From: Halorubellus salinus
GTDB taxonomy: Archaea; Halobacteriota; Halobacteria; Halobacteriales; Natrialbaceae
Direction: 5' to 3'
Assembly (NCBI RefSeq): GCF_020567525.1
Contig: NZ_JAJCVI010000003.1
Coordinates: 62,001 to 126,000 of the forward strand
Length of the DNA stretch: 64,000 nt
Position numbers and translations under genes: made by a program. How positions within the stretch are numbered: position 1 is the stretch's first letter; every line of letters begins with the position of its first letter. Below the pieces are notes generated by a model. It did not search any database and was not told where the DNA came from. It worked only from the letters and a program-made list of their open reading frames with translations. Positions 47,678-56,842 of the stretch are shown piece by piece.

Positions 47678-47758
47678 TGCGCGAGCGCCACTGATGCGAG
47701 GGGACCCCGACCATGGTCGCCCCAGAAGACTCTTTGAGTGAGACTCGCTGACTAGGGT

Positions 47759-50101
47759 ATGACCGATGGGGGCAGGGTGGACGTCGACGTCCTCTTCCTG
47801 GACCTCGCGGGGACGTCGGACGACGGGGTCGTGCTCCCGGACGAGGTACGCGAGACGTTCTCGGTACGCCGAGTCTCGACGGTGACGACGGCGGCGGACG
47901 TCCTCGCCGAGCGCGCGGTCGCGTGCGTGGTCGTCGCCGGAGCGGGGTCGACGGTCGCGGACGCGGTCACGGAGCTCACCGCCGCCGACGGTTCGCCGGC
48001 GGTGCTCGCCGCGGTCGAGGAGGCGATCGACGACGTCGCGGTGGACGCGCTCGAGGCAGGCGCCGACGACCTCGTCCCGGTCGAGAACGTCGACGGCGAG
48101 AACGACGACGGGAGGAGAGACGACGTCAGGGTGCGCGTGGTGAAGAATCGCGTCGAGAACGCGGTGCGGCGGCGTCGGAACGCGCGGCAGGCGTCGGTGA
48201 CCTACGAGAGCCGGGACGCCCTGTTGGACGAGGCGAGCGTCCCCGTGCTGTTGGTCGGGAACGACGGACGGGTCGTGCACGCCACCGGTGGCGCAGCGAC
48301 GTACCTCGGGTACGGGGACGCGCCAGCGATGGTCGGCGAGCGAGTGGAGTCGTTCGTCCATCCGGCGGACCGCGAACGCGCGATGGTCGGCCTGTACGAC
48401 GTCCTCGAGGGCGGAACGTCGACGGCGGAGGTCGAGTTACGGTTGCTGACCGCGGACGGAGAGATACGGCACGCGGCCGTGACGACGTCGCCAGCGTACT
48501 ACGACGACGAACTGGTGGCGCAGACGGTCGCGAAGGACGTGACGGACCGCCACGACCCGGTCCGGGCGCTCACGCGACGTGGCGCGGTGCTTCCAGCCGC
48601 GCTCGACGGCCTCGAGGACCTCCTGTTCGTCGCGGACGCGGAATGGCGCATCCAGTTCGGGAACGAGCACCTGCGAGAACTCCTGGGGTACGACGAGGCG
48701 ACCGTCCAGTCGCTCGACCCGGCGTCGCTGTTCCCGTCCACGGACCGGGACGCTGCAGTTGCGGCGCTCGAGACGGCGCTCGACGGGAACGCGGTGGCGT
48801 TCGAGACGCGCGTGTCGACGGCGACCGGTGGAACGATCGACTGCGAGTTCCGGCTACGGCCGGTCGAGAACGACGACGGCGACGTCGTCGGCGTCGTCGG
48901 CGTCGGCCAGGACGTCGGCGAGCGAGTGCGTCGCGAACGAGCGCTCCGGACGCTGAACACGGTCGGGTCGGACCTGAAGACGAGGGAGACGCCGACGGAG
49001 GCGAGCGAGCGCACGGTCGCCGCAGCGACCGAGGTGCTCGACATGGAGTTCTGCGGCGTGAGCCTCCTCGAGGACGACGATTACCTGGATGTCGTCGCGG
49101 CGTCGGACGAACTGGAGGAGACGTGGACGATGCGGATGTCGGTCGACGACGGCGTCGCCGGGTTGACCTACCGGACCGGCGAATCGTTCCACGTGGACGA
49201 CCTCGACGCGTTCGAGGACGCGGACCCGAAGGGCGCGTTCCAGAGCGTCATCTCCGTCCCGGTCGGCGAATACGGCGTGTTCCAGGCGGTCGCGAACGCA
49301 CCGAGCGCGTTCGACGAGACGGACCTGGAGCTCGCGGAATTGCTCGCCGGCCACCTGACGACGGCGCTGTCACGCATCGACCGCGTCGCGCAGCTCCGCG
49401 AGCAGAACGAGCGGCTGTCGGAGTTCGCGAACGTCGTCAGTCACGACCTCCGGAACCCGCTGACGCTCATGCAGGCGGAACTCGAGATGGCCGAGGAGCG
49501 CGGGGACCCGGAGGACTTCGAGCGCGTCCGCGACGCCATCACGCGGATGGACGCACTCATCGACGACCTCCTCACGCTCGCGCGCGCCGGCGAAGGCGTG
49601 GCTGCGCTCGAGCCGGTGGCCGTCGCGACCGCGGTGACCGAAGCGTGGGCGCCGGTCTCGTCGACGGAGGCGTCGGTGACGGTCGGTGACGTGCCGACGG
49701 TCGACGCCGACCCGACCCGGTTCCGGCAGCTCCTCGAGAACCTGTTCCGGAACGCCGTCGAGCATGGCTCGACGAGCAACCGGACGGAGTCCGGTGACGC
49801 CGTCGAGCATGGCTCGACGAGCAACCAGACGGAGTCCGGTGACGCCGTCGAACACGCCGACGCTGGCGTCTCGGTGACGGTCGACGCGCTCGCGGACGAC
49901 GACGGGTTCTACGTCGCCGACGACGGCCCAGGTATCCCGCCGGAGAAGCGCGAGCGCGTGTTCGAGTCCGGGTACACGACGGCCACGGACGGCACCGGAT
50001 TCGGGCTCCGCATCGTCGCGGACGTCGCGGACGCGCACGACTGGTCGGTGTCGGTGACCGAGAGCGCCGACGGCGGCGCTCGCTTCGAGTTCCGGACCTG
50101 A
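47759..50101 (+). CDS. PAS/GAF-domain histidine kinase with degenerate receiver
   Basis: 780 aa, cytosolic. Residues 1-about 140 form a receiver-like domain whose phospho-Asp strand reads [10 protein letters not shown] (no Asp), so it cannot accept phosphate in the usual way. It is followed by two PAS domains (about 142-275 and 280-395), a GAF domain (about 398-540), HisKA with SHDLRNP (His562) and HATPase ([10 protein letters not shown], then [21 protein letters not shown] and GTGFGLRIV). Within the HATPase N-box region, residues 666-695 are two copies of a 15-residue unit plus a partial third (see 49754). Promoter region TCTTTGAG about 30 nt upstream. Partner regulator not in the window. 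Confidence 0.92.
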   Translation: MTDGGRVDVDVLFLDLAGTSDDGVVLPDEVRETFSVRRVSTVTTAADVLAERAVACVVVAGAGSTVADAVTELTAADGSPAVLAAVEEAIDDVAVDALEAGADDLVPVENVDGENDDGRRDDVRVRVVKNRVENAVRRRRNARQASVTYESRDALLDEASVPVLLVGNDGRVVHATGGAATYLGYGDAPAMVGERVESFVHPADRERAMVGLYDVLEGGTSTAEVELRLLTADGEIRHAAVTTSPAYYDDELVAQTVAKDVTDRHDPVRALTRRGAVLPAALDGLEDLLFVADAEWRIQFGNEHLRELLGYDEATVQSLDPASLFPSTDRDAAVAALETALDGNAVAFETRVSTATGGTIDCEFRLRPVENDDGDVVGVVGVGQDVGERVRRERALRTLNTVGSDLKTRETPTEASERTVAAATEVLDMEFCGVSLLEDDDYLDVVAASDELEETWTMRMSVDDGVAGLTYRTGESFHVDDLDAFEDADPKGAFQSVISVPVGEYGVFQAVANAPSAFDETDLELAELLAGHLTTALSRIDRVAQLREQNERLSEFANVVSHDLRNPLTLMQAELEMAEERGDPEDFERVRDAITRMDALIDDLLTLARAGEGVAALEPVAVATAVTEAWAPVSSTEASVTVGDVPTVDADPTRFRQLLENLFRNAVEHGSTSNRTESGDAVEHGSTSNQTESGDAVEHADAGVSVTVDALADDDGFYVADDGPGIPPEKRERVFESGYTTATDGTGFGLRIVADVADAHDWSVSVTESADGGARFEFRT
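49754..49843 (+). repeat. 45-bp in-frame direct repeat inside the kinase gene
   Basis: Two 45-bp copies (49754-49798 and 49799-49843), differing at one base, encode [15 protein letters not shown] and [16 protein letters not shown] partial third (AVEHADA) follows. The repeat sits just after the N-box Asn of HATPase and lengthens the loop before the next strand. Haloarchaeal kinases often carry such AVEHGSTS repeats, so it looks like a recurrent slippage site. Confidence 0.9.
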
Positions 50102-50219
50102 CGCTCAGTACACTCGCCAAAACCACCCTGACAACCGAGTGTGAGACAGGCCCTCCGAGCGACTCGACGACCACGAAGACCGAAGCGTCAGGACCCGAGT
50201 CCGAGTGCCAGAACGTGAG

Positions 50220-51323
50220 CTACCGCAGAGTCTCCGAGCCGTAGGTGTAGCCGAGCGCGACGGCGAGCAGATACGCGGCGAGAAGGAACGAGACGGTCGC
50301 GGCGACAGCCAGCGCGGCCGTCACCGGATTGGAACCGACGACGCCGGCGGAAACCCCGGAGAGAAGCGCGATACCCGACGAGAGGAACAGGAACCCAGGA
50401 ACACCGAACGTGGTAAACGGATGCTCGAACGCGAGCGGCTTGACGGCGCTCAGGGCGACAGAGAGCCCGTGGCGGACGGGCGGTTTCGTGTTCGGGTTCT
50501 CGACGGCGTACGTGGTGCAAGTCGGGACTTCCACGATAGAGTACCCGCGTTCGCGTGCGTGCCGGAGAATATCCGCACTTGCTCCCATGTGATTACCGAT
50601 AGAGTCATCCGCTGCAAGCGACCGGATCGCCCGAGGGCAGTACGCGCGGAAGCCGCTTTGCGTGTCGGAGACCCAGGAGTCCCTGGACAGCCGTTTTGTT
50701 GAGAGATTGATGAGGATGTTCAGAACGCGGATGCCGAAAGAGCGGACCTGAGGGATGTTCGTGGGGTCGTCACCCACGAACCGACTGCCGATGACGATGT
50801 CTGTGCGGTCACGCTCGCACAGCCGAGCGAGTACCGGGACGTCGCTCGAATCGTGTTGCCCGTCGGCGTCGAGTACGACGAGCGTCTCCGCGTTCGCCGC
50901 TCGTGCAGCCTCGAATATCGTCTGCAGACTCGCACCGTACCCTCTGTTCTCGGGGTGTGTGAGGACGTGCGCGCCAGCGTCCACCGCATCACGTGCAGTG
51001 TCGTCGTCGCTCCCGTCGTCAACCACGAGAACCGCATCGGCGTGCGGTTCGGTCTCCCTGACGACCGCACCGATCGTCGCCGCTTCGTTGAACGCCGGAA
51101 TCGCCACGAGCACTGACCCGTCGAACCCGAAGGAACGGACACTCGACTTCGTCGCGGGTACCATCATCGGCGTGTGCACCTCGTCCGGTGACGAACCGTT
51201 CGTACTCGGGTCGGTCCCCGAAGACCGGTATAGCGAATCGATCTCCGTCGCGTGGGTTTCCGAGACACCCGACTGCAGGTCAGCGGTCGAATCGGAGTTC
51301 GAATTCGTTCCGTAATCCCTCAT
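50220..51323 (-). CDS. GT2-family glycosyltransferase with two C-terminal membrane helices
   Basis: About 367 aa from ATG 51323. A Ser/Thr-rich N-terminal tail of about 60 residues precedes the GT-A domain: VLVAIPAFNEAATIGAVVRETEPHADAVLVVDDGSDDDTARDAV, VLDADGQHDSSDVPVLA (metal DxD), and IVIGSRFVGDDP. The C-terminal two helices (ALLSGVSAGVVGSNPVTAALAVAATVSFLLAAYLLAVALG) match dolichol-phosphate sugar synthases/AglD-like haloarchaeal enzymes that load sugar onto dolichol phosphate for N-glycosylation or EPS. First gene at the left edge of the glycan locus. It converges with the kinase gene. Confidence 0.88.
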   Translation of the reverse strand: MRDYGTNSNSDSTADLQSGVSETHATEIDSLYRSSGTDPSTNGSSPDEVHTPMMVPATKSSVRSFGFDGSVLVAIPAFNEAATIGAVVRETEPHADAVLVVDDGSDDDTARDAVDAGAHVLTHPENRGYGASLQTIFEAARAANAETLVVLDADGQHDSSDVPVLARLCERDRTDIVIGSRFVGDDPTNIPQVRSFGIRVLNILINLSTKRLSRDSWVSDTQSGFRAYCPRAIRSLAADDSIGNHMGASADILRHARERGYSIVEVPTCTTYAVENPNTKPPVRHGLSVALSAVKPLAFEHPFTTFGVPGFLFLSSGIALLSGVSAGVVGSNPVTAALAVAATVSFLLAAYLLAVALGYTYGSETLR

Positions 51324-51656
51324 GGCGGACCGGTGAGAGCAGTACGGTCGTGAAACTGGCAACTGATCGTGGTTTGATGAGGATAGTCGGGGATGGCCAT
51401 CGTACGACGTCTTCCTCACTGGGAAGCGAGATTGTAACTCGGCTATTATGTACTACGGAGCCACTGTATGTTGCTTGATGGTGTTCTCCTAAGAAAGCAG
51501 TAGTATTCGACAACTGGATAGTACAGAAAATCAAATCGAGAATATCTCTCGGAGTTGATGTTAGTACGTAGAAAAGAGAGATGGGTAAGTGACACTTGGA
51601 GACGAGTTCAGCGACCACGGGCTGCCCGGATACGCCGTGGTCACCTGAATCAGTCT

Positions 51657-52529
51657 CTATCGACGGCGGAGTCCGTAACCGTCGTTCAGCAAACCAGTTT
51701 CGGAGTCGGCGCTGTCCCGGGCCTGCCAAAGCCGAACCCGGTCGACGTCCATCGACTCGCCCCACGGGACCGACGTATCTGCGGTCCCGATATTGTTGAT
51801 ATTCAGCGACAACATCGCATAGAATGGCGCAGCGCGAGCCATCGCACGGAGCATCGTCCCGTCGGTCCAAACGCGGACGGGAAGTCCGTCGACGTAGTGG
51901 ACAATCCTGTCGCGACGCCATTCGACACCGTAGTGGTGGAAGGTCTCGGAGACGTCTCCGCCTGGCGTGTATGGGAACCCGGCGTTCTGGTGGGTCGAAT
52001 CGTCCCCGGGAATCATCGACGAAGAGTAATGGAGGTGATGTCGCGTCACCCGAGGAATTTCGATGTCGCGGTCTTGCCAACGTTCCACGACATCGATCTC
52101 AGGTGGCCATGCTTCGGAGTTGGCTTTCGACCAGAACGCGTTCTGGAAACCGGTTCGGTGAGCGAACCGGAGCCGGGCCTCGAGGTACGCGTCGGGTTCG
52201 AACAGTACCTTGTCCTTCGTGTTCACAGCTCCGGAGAGAATCGAGTCGCTGTCGTGCGTTCCGACCAACCGGAGTGTATCGTCGTCGACACGGACATTGT
52301 CCGGGACGATACGGGTCGGACTCGTCGACGTCGACCGACCCCATCCCCAGCCGATACTCCAGATGTCCCTGTTCAACTCGTCCGACTCGAACCGGTCGTC
52401 GAGGACGAGTTCCCACCCTGGCGCAGTCGGACGGGCAGTGACGGCGTTCGCAACGCTCCTGGCCGTGGTCGCTGTGGGACTACAGAGGACGGTTCCGCTT
52501 ACGAATCCGAGGAACGACCGACGATTCAT
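51657..52529 (-). CDS. Secreted GH16-family glycoside hydrolase (290 aa)
   Basis: MNRRSFLG Tat-like signal with cleavage near residue 30, then the GH16 jelly-roll domain. The catalytic motif PPEIDVVERW has nucleophile Glu144 and acid/base Glu149 around Asp146. Other family strands are NRDIWSIGWGWG and GFQNAFWSKANSEAWPP. Family members hydrolyse beta-1,3/1,4-glucans, laminarin, agar or carrageenan, or transfer glucan chains. Subsite loops cannot be assigned here. Paralogue at 53766-55559 shares GWGWG, QNAFWSKxNxEAWPPEIDVVE. The gap to the GT2 start (51324-51656) is AT-rich and holds no gene. Confidence 0.9.
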   Translation of the reverse strand: MNRRSFLGFVSGTVLCSPTATTARSVANAVTARPTAPGWELVLDDRFESDELNRDIWSIGWGWGRSTSTSPTRIVPDNVRVDDDTLRLVGTHDSDSILSGAVNTKDKVLFEPDAYLEARLRFAHRTGFQNAFWSKANSEAWPPEIDVVERWQDRDIEIPRVTRHHLHYSSSMIPGDDSTHQNAGFPYTPGGDVSETFHHYGVEWRRDRIVHYVDGLPVRVWTDGTMLRAMARAAPFYAMLSLNINNIGTADTSVPWGESMDVDRVRLWQARDSADSETGLLNDGYGLRRR

Positions 52530-52628
52530 CGGTCAGAATGGTACTCACGAGGGGCTGTCAGTGAAGTCCGCGTCCGAAACGATACCTGTCGGAATCGCTC
52601 GTCGAACCACTGCACGAACCCAGGCATA

Positions 52629-53555
52629 TCACTCTGTATAACCGAGCGCTCGGAGCTGGTCCGCGCTTGAAACGGTGGACACCCCTGGTTCGTACGGCGC
52701 AGGGTCGTGGGTTTCACGGTCCGTCGCCGAGGTTTCGACCCACGGAACCTGCGTCAAACACGGCATGTCGACGTTCTGTGGATGCCCGTAGAGACCGAAC
52801 TCACCGAAGGCCTCGCCGTGATCGGCTGTGAGGACGACGTCGTCGGCATCGACGTTTTCGAGTAACAGGTCGACGTCTTCGAGGACCGTCGAAAGCGTCT
52901 CTCGATACCGATCAATCGCGGTCTGGCGCGGGAGTTCTCCACGCGTCACTCGATCCCAGGCGTCGGGAACGCTTCGTTCGTCGTGGTCGAAGTTCCGCTT
53001 GCTGAGGGGGTCTGCATCATCCGTCAGGAACGGGACGTGTGGTTGCACGTAGTGGACGAGAAGCCGATCGGAGTCCCCTGTTCGGCCGTGATGGATGGCT
53101 CGGTCCGTGACGGGTCTCGGGAGGACGGTTCCCCAACGTTCGTCCCACGCGTACTCGTACACCTCGTCGAGGCAAGCGAACGTCGAAGGCTCGCAGAACC
53201 GGGCAGCGAACGGGTTCGCGCTCACGTACGTCGTCTCTGAGAGGATGTCGTCTGGCGTCACCTGCAGCGTCCTCGGCAGCCAGTTCCACGTGCACGACGC
53301 GAGTGAGGGGAATCGAGAGATCTCCTGAATCCAGTCGTGCGCCTCTCGTTGGAGTTCGAGTTCGTCCGCTCTGCATGCGTCGAGGATGATGCAGACGTCC
53401 CAATCCATCTCGAAGAGAGAGCGGCCGTCGATACCGCCGTTGAGACGGTGATACGCAAGCCCCGCCCACCGCTGGAGTCCACCTCGCAACCCGTATTCGC
53501 GAACGAAACCAGGAACGCTCGTGACCCCCTTCGCGAGCGTCGTGGCGTTTATCAT
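52629..53555 (-). CDS. Alkaline-phosphatase/sulfatase-fold enzyme of the glycan locus
   Basis: 308 aa. The metal-binding start CIILDACRADELE and the later TADHGEAFGEFGLYGHP are hallmarks of the sulfatase/alkaline-phosphatase superfamily. A Cys in ACRAD takes the place usually used for a metal or nucleophile neighbour. No signal peptide, so the active site is probably cytosolic unless the N-terminal VTSVPGFVREYGLRGG anchors it. Superfamily members remove sulfate or transfer phosphoglycerol/phosphoethanolamine to glycans. In this neighbourhood a glycan-tailoring role is likely (inference). ATG 53555 ends an AT-rich intergenic stretch. Confidence 0.78.
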   Translation of the reverse strand: MINATTLAKGVTSVPGFVREYGLRGGLQRWAGLAYHRLNGGIDGRSLFEMDWDVCIILDACRADELELQREAHDWIQEISRFPSLASCTWNWLPRTLQVTPDDILSETTYVSANPFAARFCEPSTFACLDEVYEYAWDERWGTVLPRPVTDRAIHHGRTGDSDRLLVHYVQPHVPFLTDDADPLSKRNFDHDERSVPDAWDRVTRGELPRQTAIDRYRETLSTVLEDVDLLLENVDADDVVLTADHGEAFGEFGLYGHPQNVDMPCLTQVPWVETSATDRETHDPAPYEPGVSTVSSADQLRALGYTE

Positions 53556-53765
53556 ATTAGTGATGGTAGGACTGAATCGTCTTGATTATTGAGACGCTAT
53601 CTTGACGGATACAACGTAAGCGACGTCTTCAAGCACACCATGCGAGGGGTGACGCGGGGAGACTGGAGACAGTACGAGACAGAGAGAAACGAGGTCGTAC
53701 GACGGATTCTCACAGGACCGGAGAAAGAGCGGGGTAGTAACGGACGGCCCGTAGCGGCCGTCTCG

Positions 53766-55559
53766 CTAGTCAGTACGGTCGATGACCGTTCCGTTCAGTT
53801 CAGTGACGACCGAACCACCGAAGGTCGAAACGTCGACGACGTCCCCATCGACGAGCCAGAACGCGTCTGCGTCGGCGTCCACGCGACCTTTGGCTTTCGA
53901 CGAGTCGACAGCGTCCGAGCTGTCGATGGTCGCGCCGTCCTGTCGACTCTGCATGAGGCGACCGGTCGTCTCGACGATGTACGAGACGGTTCCGCTGGAT
54001 TCGGACGACCGTCGAACGACGAGTTCGTCGACTGCGAGTCCGTTGAGTCGAACGTCGGCCTTCCCGTCCACCGAGAGCGAGGCGATGGAGCCAGAGAACG
54101 CGTACTTGTCAGAACCACCACCGACCGTCCCAGTAGCGGTGGCACCGTCGATAGAGTCAGCTTGATTCATCTCCTTCGCCGGTTCGATACTGTCGCTGAC
54201 AGTCACCGAGTACGAAGCGGTCTCGGAGTACGGGCTCCCGTCGATCGTAACCGTGTTCGGTAACGCGTTGGGGTCGGTCGGACCCTCGGTGTTCGGATCA
54301 ACGAGCGTGTCGGGGTCGACCTGCTGGTCGTCCACGTAAATCTCGAGGGGGCCGTCGTACGCGAGGTCCGTGATGGGGCCGTCGATACGGAATCCTGGGA
54401 GGCTGCTCGTGCGAGCGACCGATCCGCCGGCAGTCATACCATCGTCCGCAATCCAGTAATCAGCTTCCTGGCCGCTATCGTCGAGTCTGATGTTCCCGTC
54501 ACCGGCTCGGAACGCGAACGTCGCTTCCTCGCCGTTCGCAGACCGGACCCAGACGTAGTGACTCTCAGACGTGTCGGTATCACCACCGTCGCTCGAGTCG
54601 GGCGTGTAATCCCAGACACGAACCCAGTCGGTGAGGTACTCTCGGCCCTCCCAAGACACCGACTTGTCCGTGGTTCCGACGTTGTCGAGGTTCAGGGATA
54701 GCATGAGATACTCAGGGCCACCACGATTGAACGATTCGAGGACGTCCGGGTCGGTTGTCTCCTCGACGAGTTGTCCATCCACGTAGTGGCGGATGGCGTC
54801 CTCCCGCCATTCCACACCGTATACGTGGAACGTGTTTCCGGGCCACTCGGACTCCGAACTGTACTCGTGGCTTCCGTTCACCGACCGATGGGTCGAGGAG
54901 TCACCGGGGATGCCAGACGCCGCGTAGTGGAGGTTGTGGCTGCTTTCGTCAGCACGGCTCGCGGACGGCTGCAGGTACTCGACGACGTCGATCTCCGGGG
55001 GCCACGCTTCGTCGTTCGGTTTCGACCAGAACGCGTTCTGCCACCCGACGCCCTGAATGAAGTTACATCTCGCTTCGAAGTACACAGGCGGTTCGACCGT
55101 TACCTTGTCCTTCGAGTGTACGTTCCCAGCGTACAGAACGCCGTTGGACTCCCAATCCTCGTGGGAGGCGGTGAGAACGAGCATGGAGTCACGAACGTTG
55201 ACGTGTCGTTCTCGCGCCCAGGTAATCTTGCTGCCAGGGGCACCCATCCCCCAGCCCCACCCGATACCCCAGTTGCTGGTATCGAGTGCAGTGCCGTCGA
55301 AATCGTCCTCGAACGAGAGAGTCCAATCGGATTCGTTCGGTGGGCCACTGGCCGTGGGCGCGCCAGCGGTGACACCTCCCAGGCCGATACCGGAGAGTGC
55401 AGCGACACCCGCAGCTTTCAGATAATTCCGTCGTTTGAACGCCAGGTCGGGGATAGTAGGATCATTCTTCCCGGTTTCGTCTTGCGTTTCTGTGCAATCC
55501 GTATTCGATTCGTTTACGTTACTACTCTGACGAGTAGGGTTTGCTTGTTCGTCGGACAC
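53766..55559 (-). CDS. Large secreted GH16 protein with C-terminal beta domains (597 aa)
   Basis: GTG start at 55559. The N-terminal 40 residues are Thr/Asn/Asp-rich, then the Tat signal FKRRNYLKAAGVAALSGIG. GH16 domain (about 75-325): WGIGWGWG, QNAFWSKPNDEAWPPEIDVVEY with Glu189 and Glu194. The C-terminal about 270 residues have a calcium-poor beta-sandwich pattern (HYVWVRSANGEEATFAFRAGDGNIRLDDS) and a final repeat of VDGK..RLNG / VDGDVVDVSTFGGSVVTELNG, perhaps for carbohydrate or wall binding. It shares its catalytic module with 51657-52529. Separate substrate or location is likely. Confidence 0.9.
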   Translation of the reverse strand: MSDEQANPTRQSSNVNESNTDCTETQDETGKNDPTIPDLAFKRRNYLKAAGVAALSGIGLGGVTAGAPTASGPPNESDWTLSFEDDFDGTALDTSNWGIGWGWGMGAPGSKITWARERHVNVRDSMLVLTASHEDWESNGVLYAGNVHSKDKVTVEPPVYFEARCNFIQGVGWQNAFWSKPNDEAWPPEIDVVEYLQPSASRADESSHNLHYAASGIPGDSSTHRSVNGSHEYSSESEWPGNTFHVYGVEWREDAIRHYVDGQLVEETTDPDVLESFNRGGPEYLMLSLNLDNVGTTDKSVSWEGREYLTDWVRVWDYTPDSSDGGDTDTSESHYVWVRSANGEEATFAFRAGDGNIRLDDSGQEADYWIADDGMTAGGSVARTSSLPGFRIDGPITDLAYDGPLEIYVDDQQVDPDTLVDPNTEGPTDPNALPNTVTIDGSPYSETASYSVTVSDSIEPAKEMNQADSIDGATATGTVGGGSDKYAFSGSIASLSVDGKADVRLNGLAVDELVVRRSSESSGTVSYIVETTGRLMQSRQDGATIDSSDAVDSSKAKGRVDADADAFWLVDGDVVDVSTFGGSVVTELNGTVIDRTD

Positions 55560-55840
55560 AGGTCCACATTAGAAATCGCCTGAATAGGTTTTGTTACAAC
55601 ATGCAAGATGGGTTGTACTCGGCTTGATGAGGTTAGCGGCTGATTCACAAGGTTTAGTTACCAGATACAGGTGAATGAGCATCGGTACGAGTCAGAAACG
55701 TATACCATACCCCAGAGAAGGTCGTCTTCGCATGTCACGTCCGTACGGTTCGAGACTATCAAAATAGGGGCAGGCCCGGCGATGAAACGTAGTAATCAGT
55801 CGTTACGCGCCTCAGACTGCGAGGTCAGCAGTGCGTCTTG

Positions 55841-56842
55841 TCAGATTTCCCACTTCAATCGGTCAACGTTTCCATCGCGACCGAAGATACGGAGCGGATG
55901 CGGTCCGTAATACCAGAGGAACAACATCGTGTTCCGCGACTTGATCCGCCGAATGGTCTTCGCGTCGACGACCGCTCGCTCCTCGAGTAGTTCAGAACGA
56001 AGCGAGTACAGTTCGGTGAGTAACTCGACGAGCGACGACAGTCGGCGAGTGACCACGAGCGCGTACGTCGACCAGACCAGCGCCGTGAAGAACACGTAGC
56101 GCCACGGAAGGTTCCGGACGGCTAACTTGATCCGGTTTTCGGCCAATCGACGGCGGGTCTCGAGGTCCGTGATGCGACCCGCGTTCGACCCCTTGTGTTT
56201 CACGACGATCGACGGCGTGTACAGGATGTCAGCACCTGTGTCATGGATGCGGAGAGAGAGGTCCATTTCCTCGAACCCGTAGACGAAGTGATCCGGGTAG
56301 CCACCGACGGACTCGAAGGTGGAGCGACGGATCGCGTTCCCGACGCCGACGAAGTTGGTAGCTCGATACGAGTCCGCAGGAGTCATTTCGAAGGCTGGTG
56401 GATCCGGCGTCTCTCCGAGCGCGATCTCGTCAGAGTAGTAGTCTCGGCACTGGAACGCGAGGACGTCCACGTCGTCGTGTTCGTCGAACAACGAGACCAC
56501 TCGACGAGCGGCGTCGGTGCCCGTTAAAACGGCGTCGTCGTCGAGCGTAACCACGTACTCGCCCTCGGCGAGGTCGAATCCGACGTTCCGAGCCTGCGGA
56601 ACACCCATTCGTCCGTCGAAGTGATAGTACCTGATCCGGTCGTGATCGAACCGAGCACCCGGCTCGAACATCGAAGACGTCTCGTCGGTCGAGTTACTGA
56701 CGACGACGATCTCGAATGGACGATACCGCTCGTCGAGGATGGAATCGAGGACATCCGCGAGATCATCGGCACGGTTGTACGTGGCGACGACGAACGAGAC
56801 GAGCGGTCCATCGGCATCGGATTCAGAGTTTTCTGAGCTCAT
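55841..56842 (-). CDS. GT2-family glycosyltransferase (rhamnosyltransferase-like)
   Basis: 333 aa. GT-A start SFVVATYNRADDLADVLDSILDERYRPFEIVVVSNSTDETS, then YVVTLDDDAVLTG (acidic motif), NFVGVGNAIRRSTFESVGGYPDHFVYGFEEMDLSLRIHDTGADI, which is the classical ED/Q-type acceptor loop of GT2. The C-terminus has one hydrophobic stretch (YVFFTALVWSTYALVV) and a basic end. ATG overlaps the preceding membrane gene's stop (ATGA, 56839-56842), so it is coupled to it. Acts on a lipid-linked or EPS glycan. Confidence 0.9.
   Translation of the reverse strand: MSSENSESDADGPLVSFVVATYNRADDLADVLDSILDERYRPFEIVVVSNSTDETSSMFEPGARFDHDRIRYYHFDGRMGVPQARNVGFDLAEGEYVVTLDDDAVLTGTDAARRVVSLFDEHDDVDVLAFQCRDYYSDEIALGETPDPPAFEMTPADSYRATNFVGVGNAIRRSTFESVGGYPDHFVYGFEEMDLSLRIHDTGADILYTPSIVVKHKGSNAGRITDLETRRRLAENRIKLAVRNLPWRYVFFTALVWSTYALVVTRRLSSLVELLTELYSLRSELLEERAVVDAKTIRRIKSRNTMLFLWYYGPHPLRIFGRDGNVDRLKWEI

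Noticed and set aside
50110-50142. ACACTCG/CGAGTGT stem between convergent genes as a terminator
   Set aside because: The 19-base loop and lack of a T-run make it weak. Not reported as a feature.
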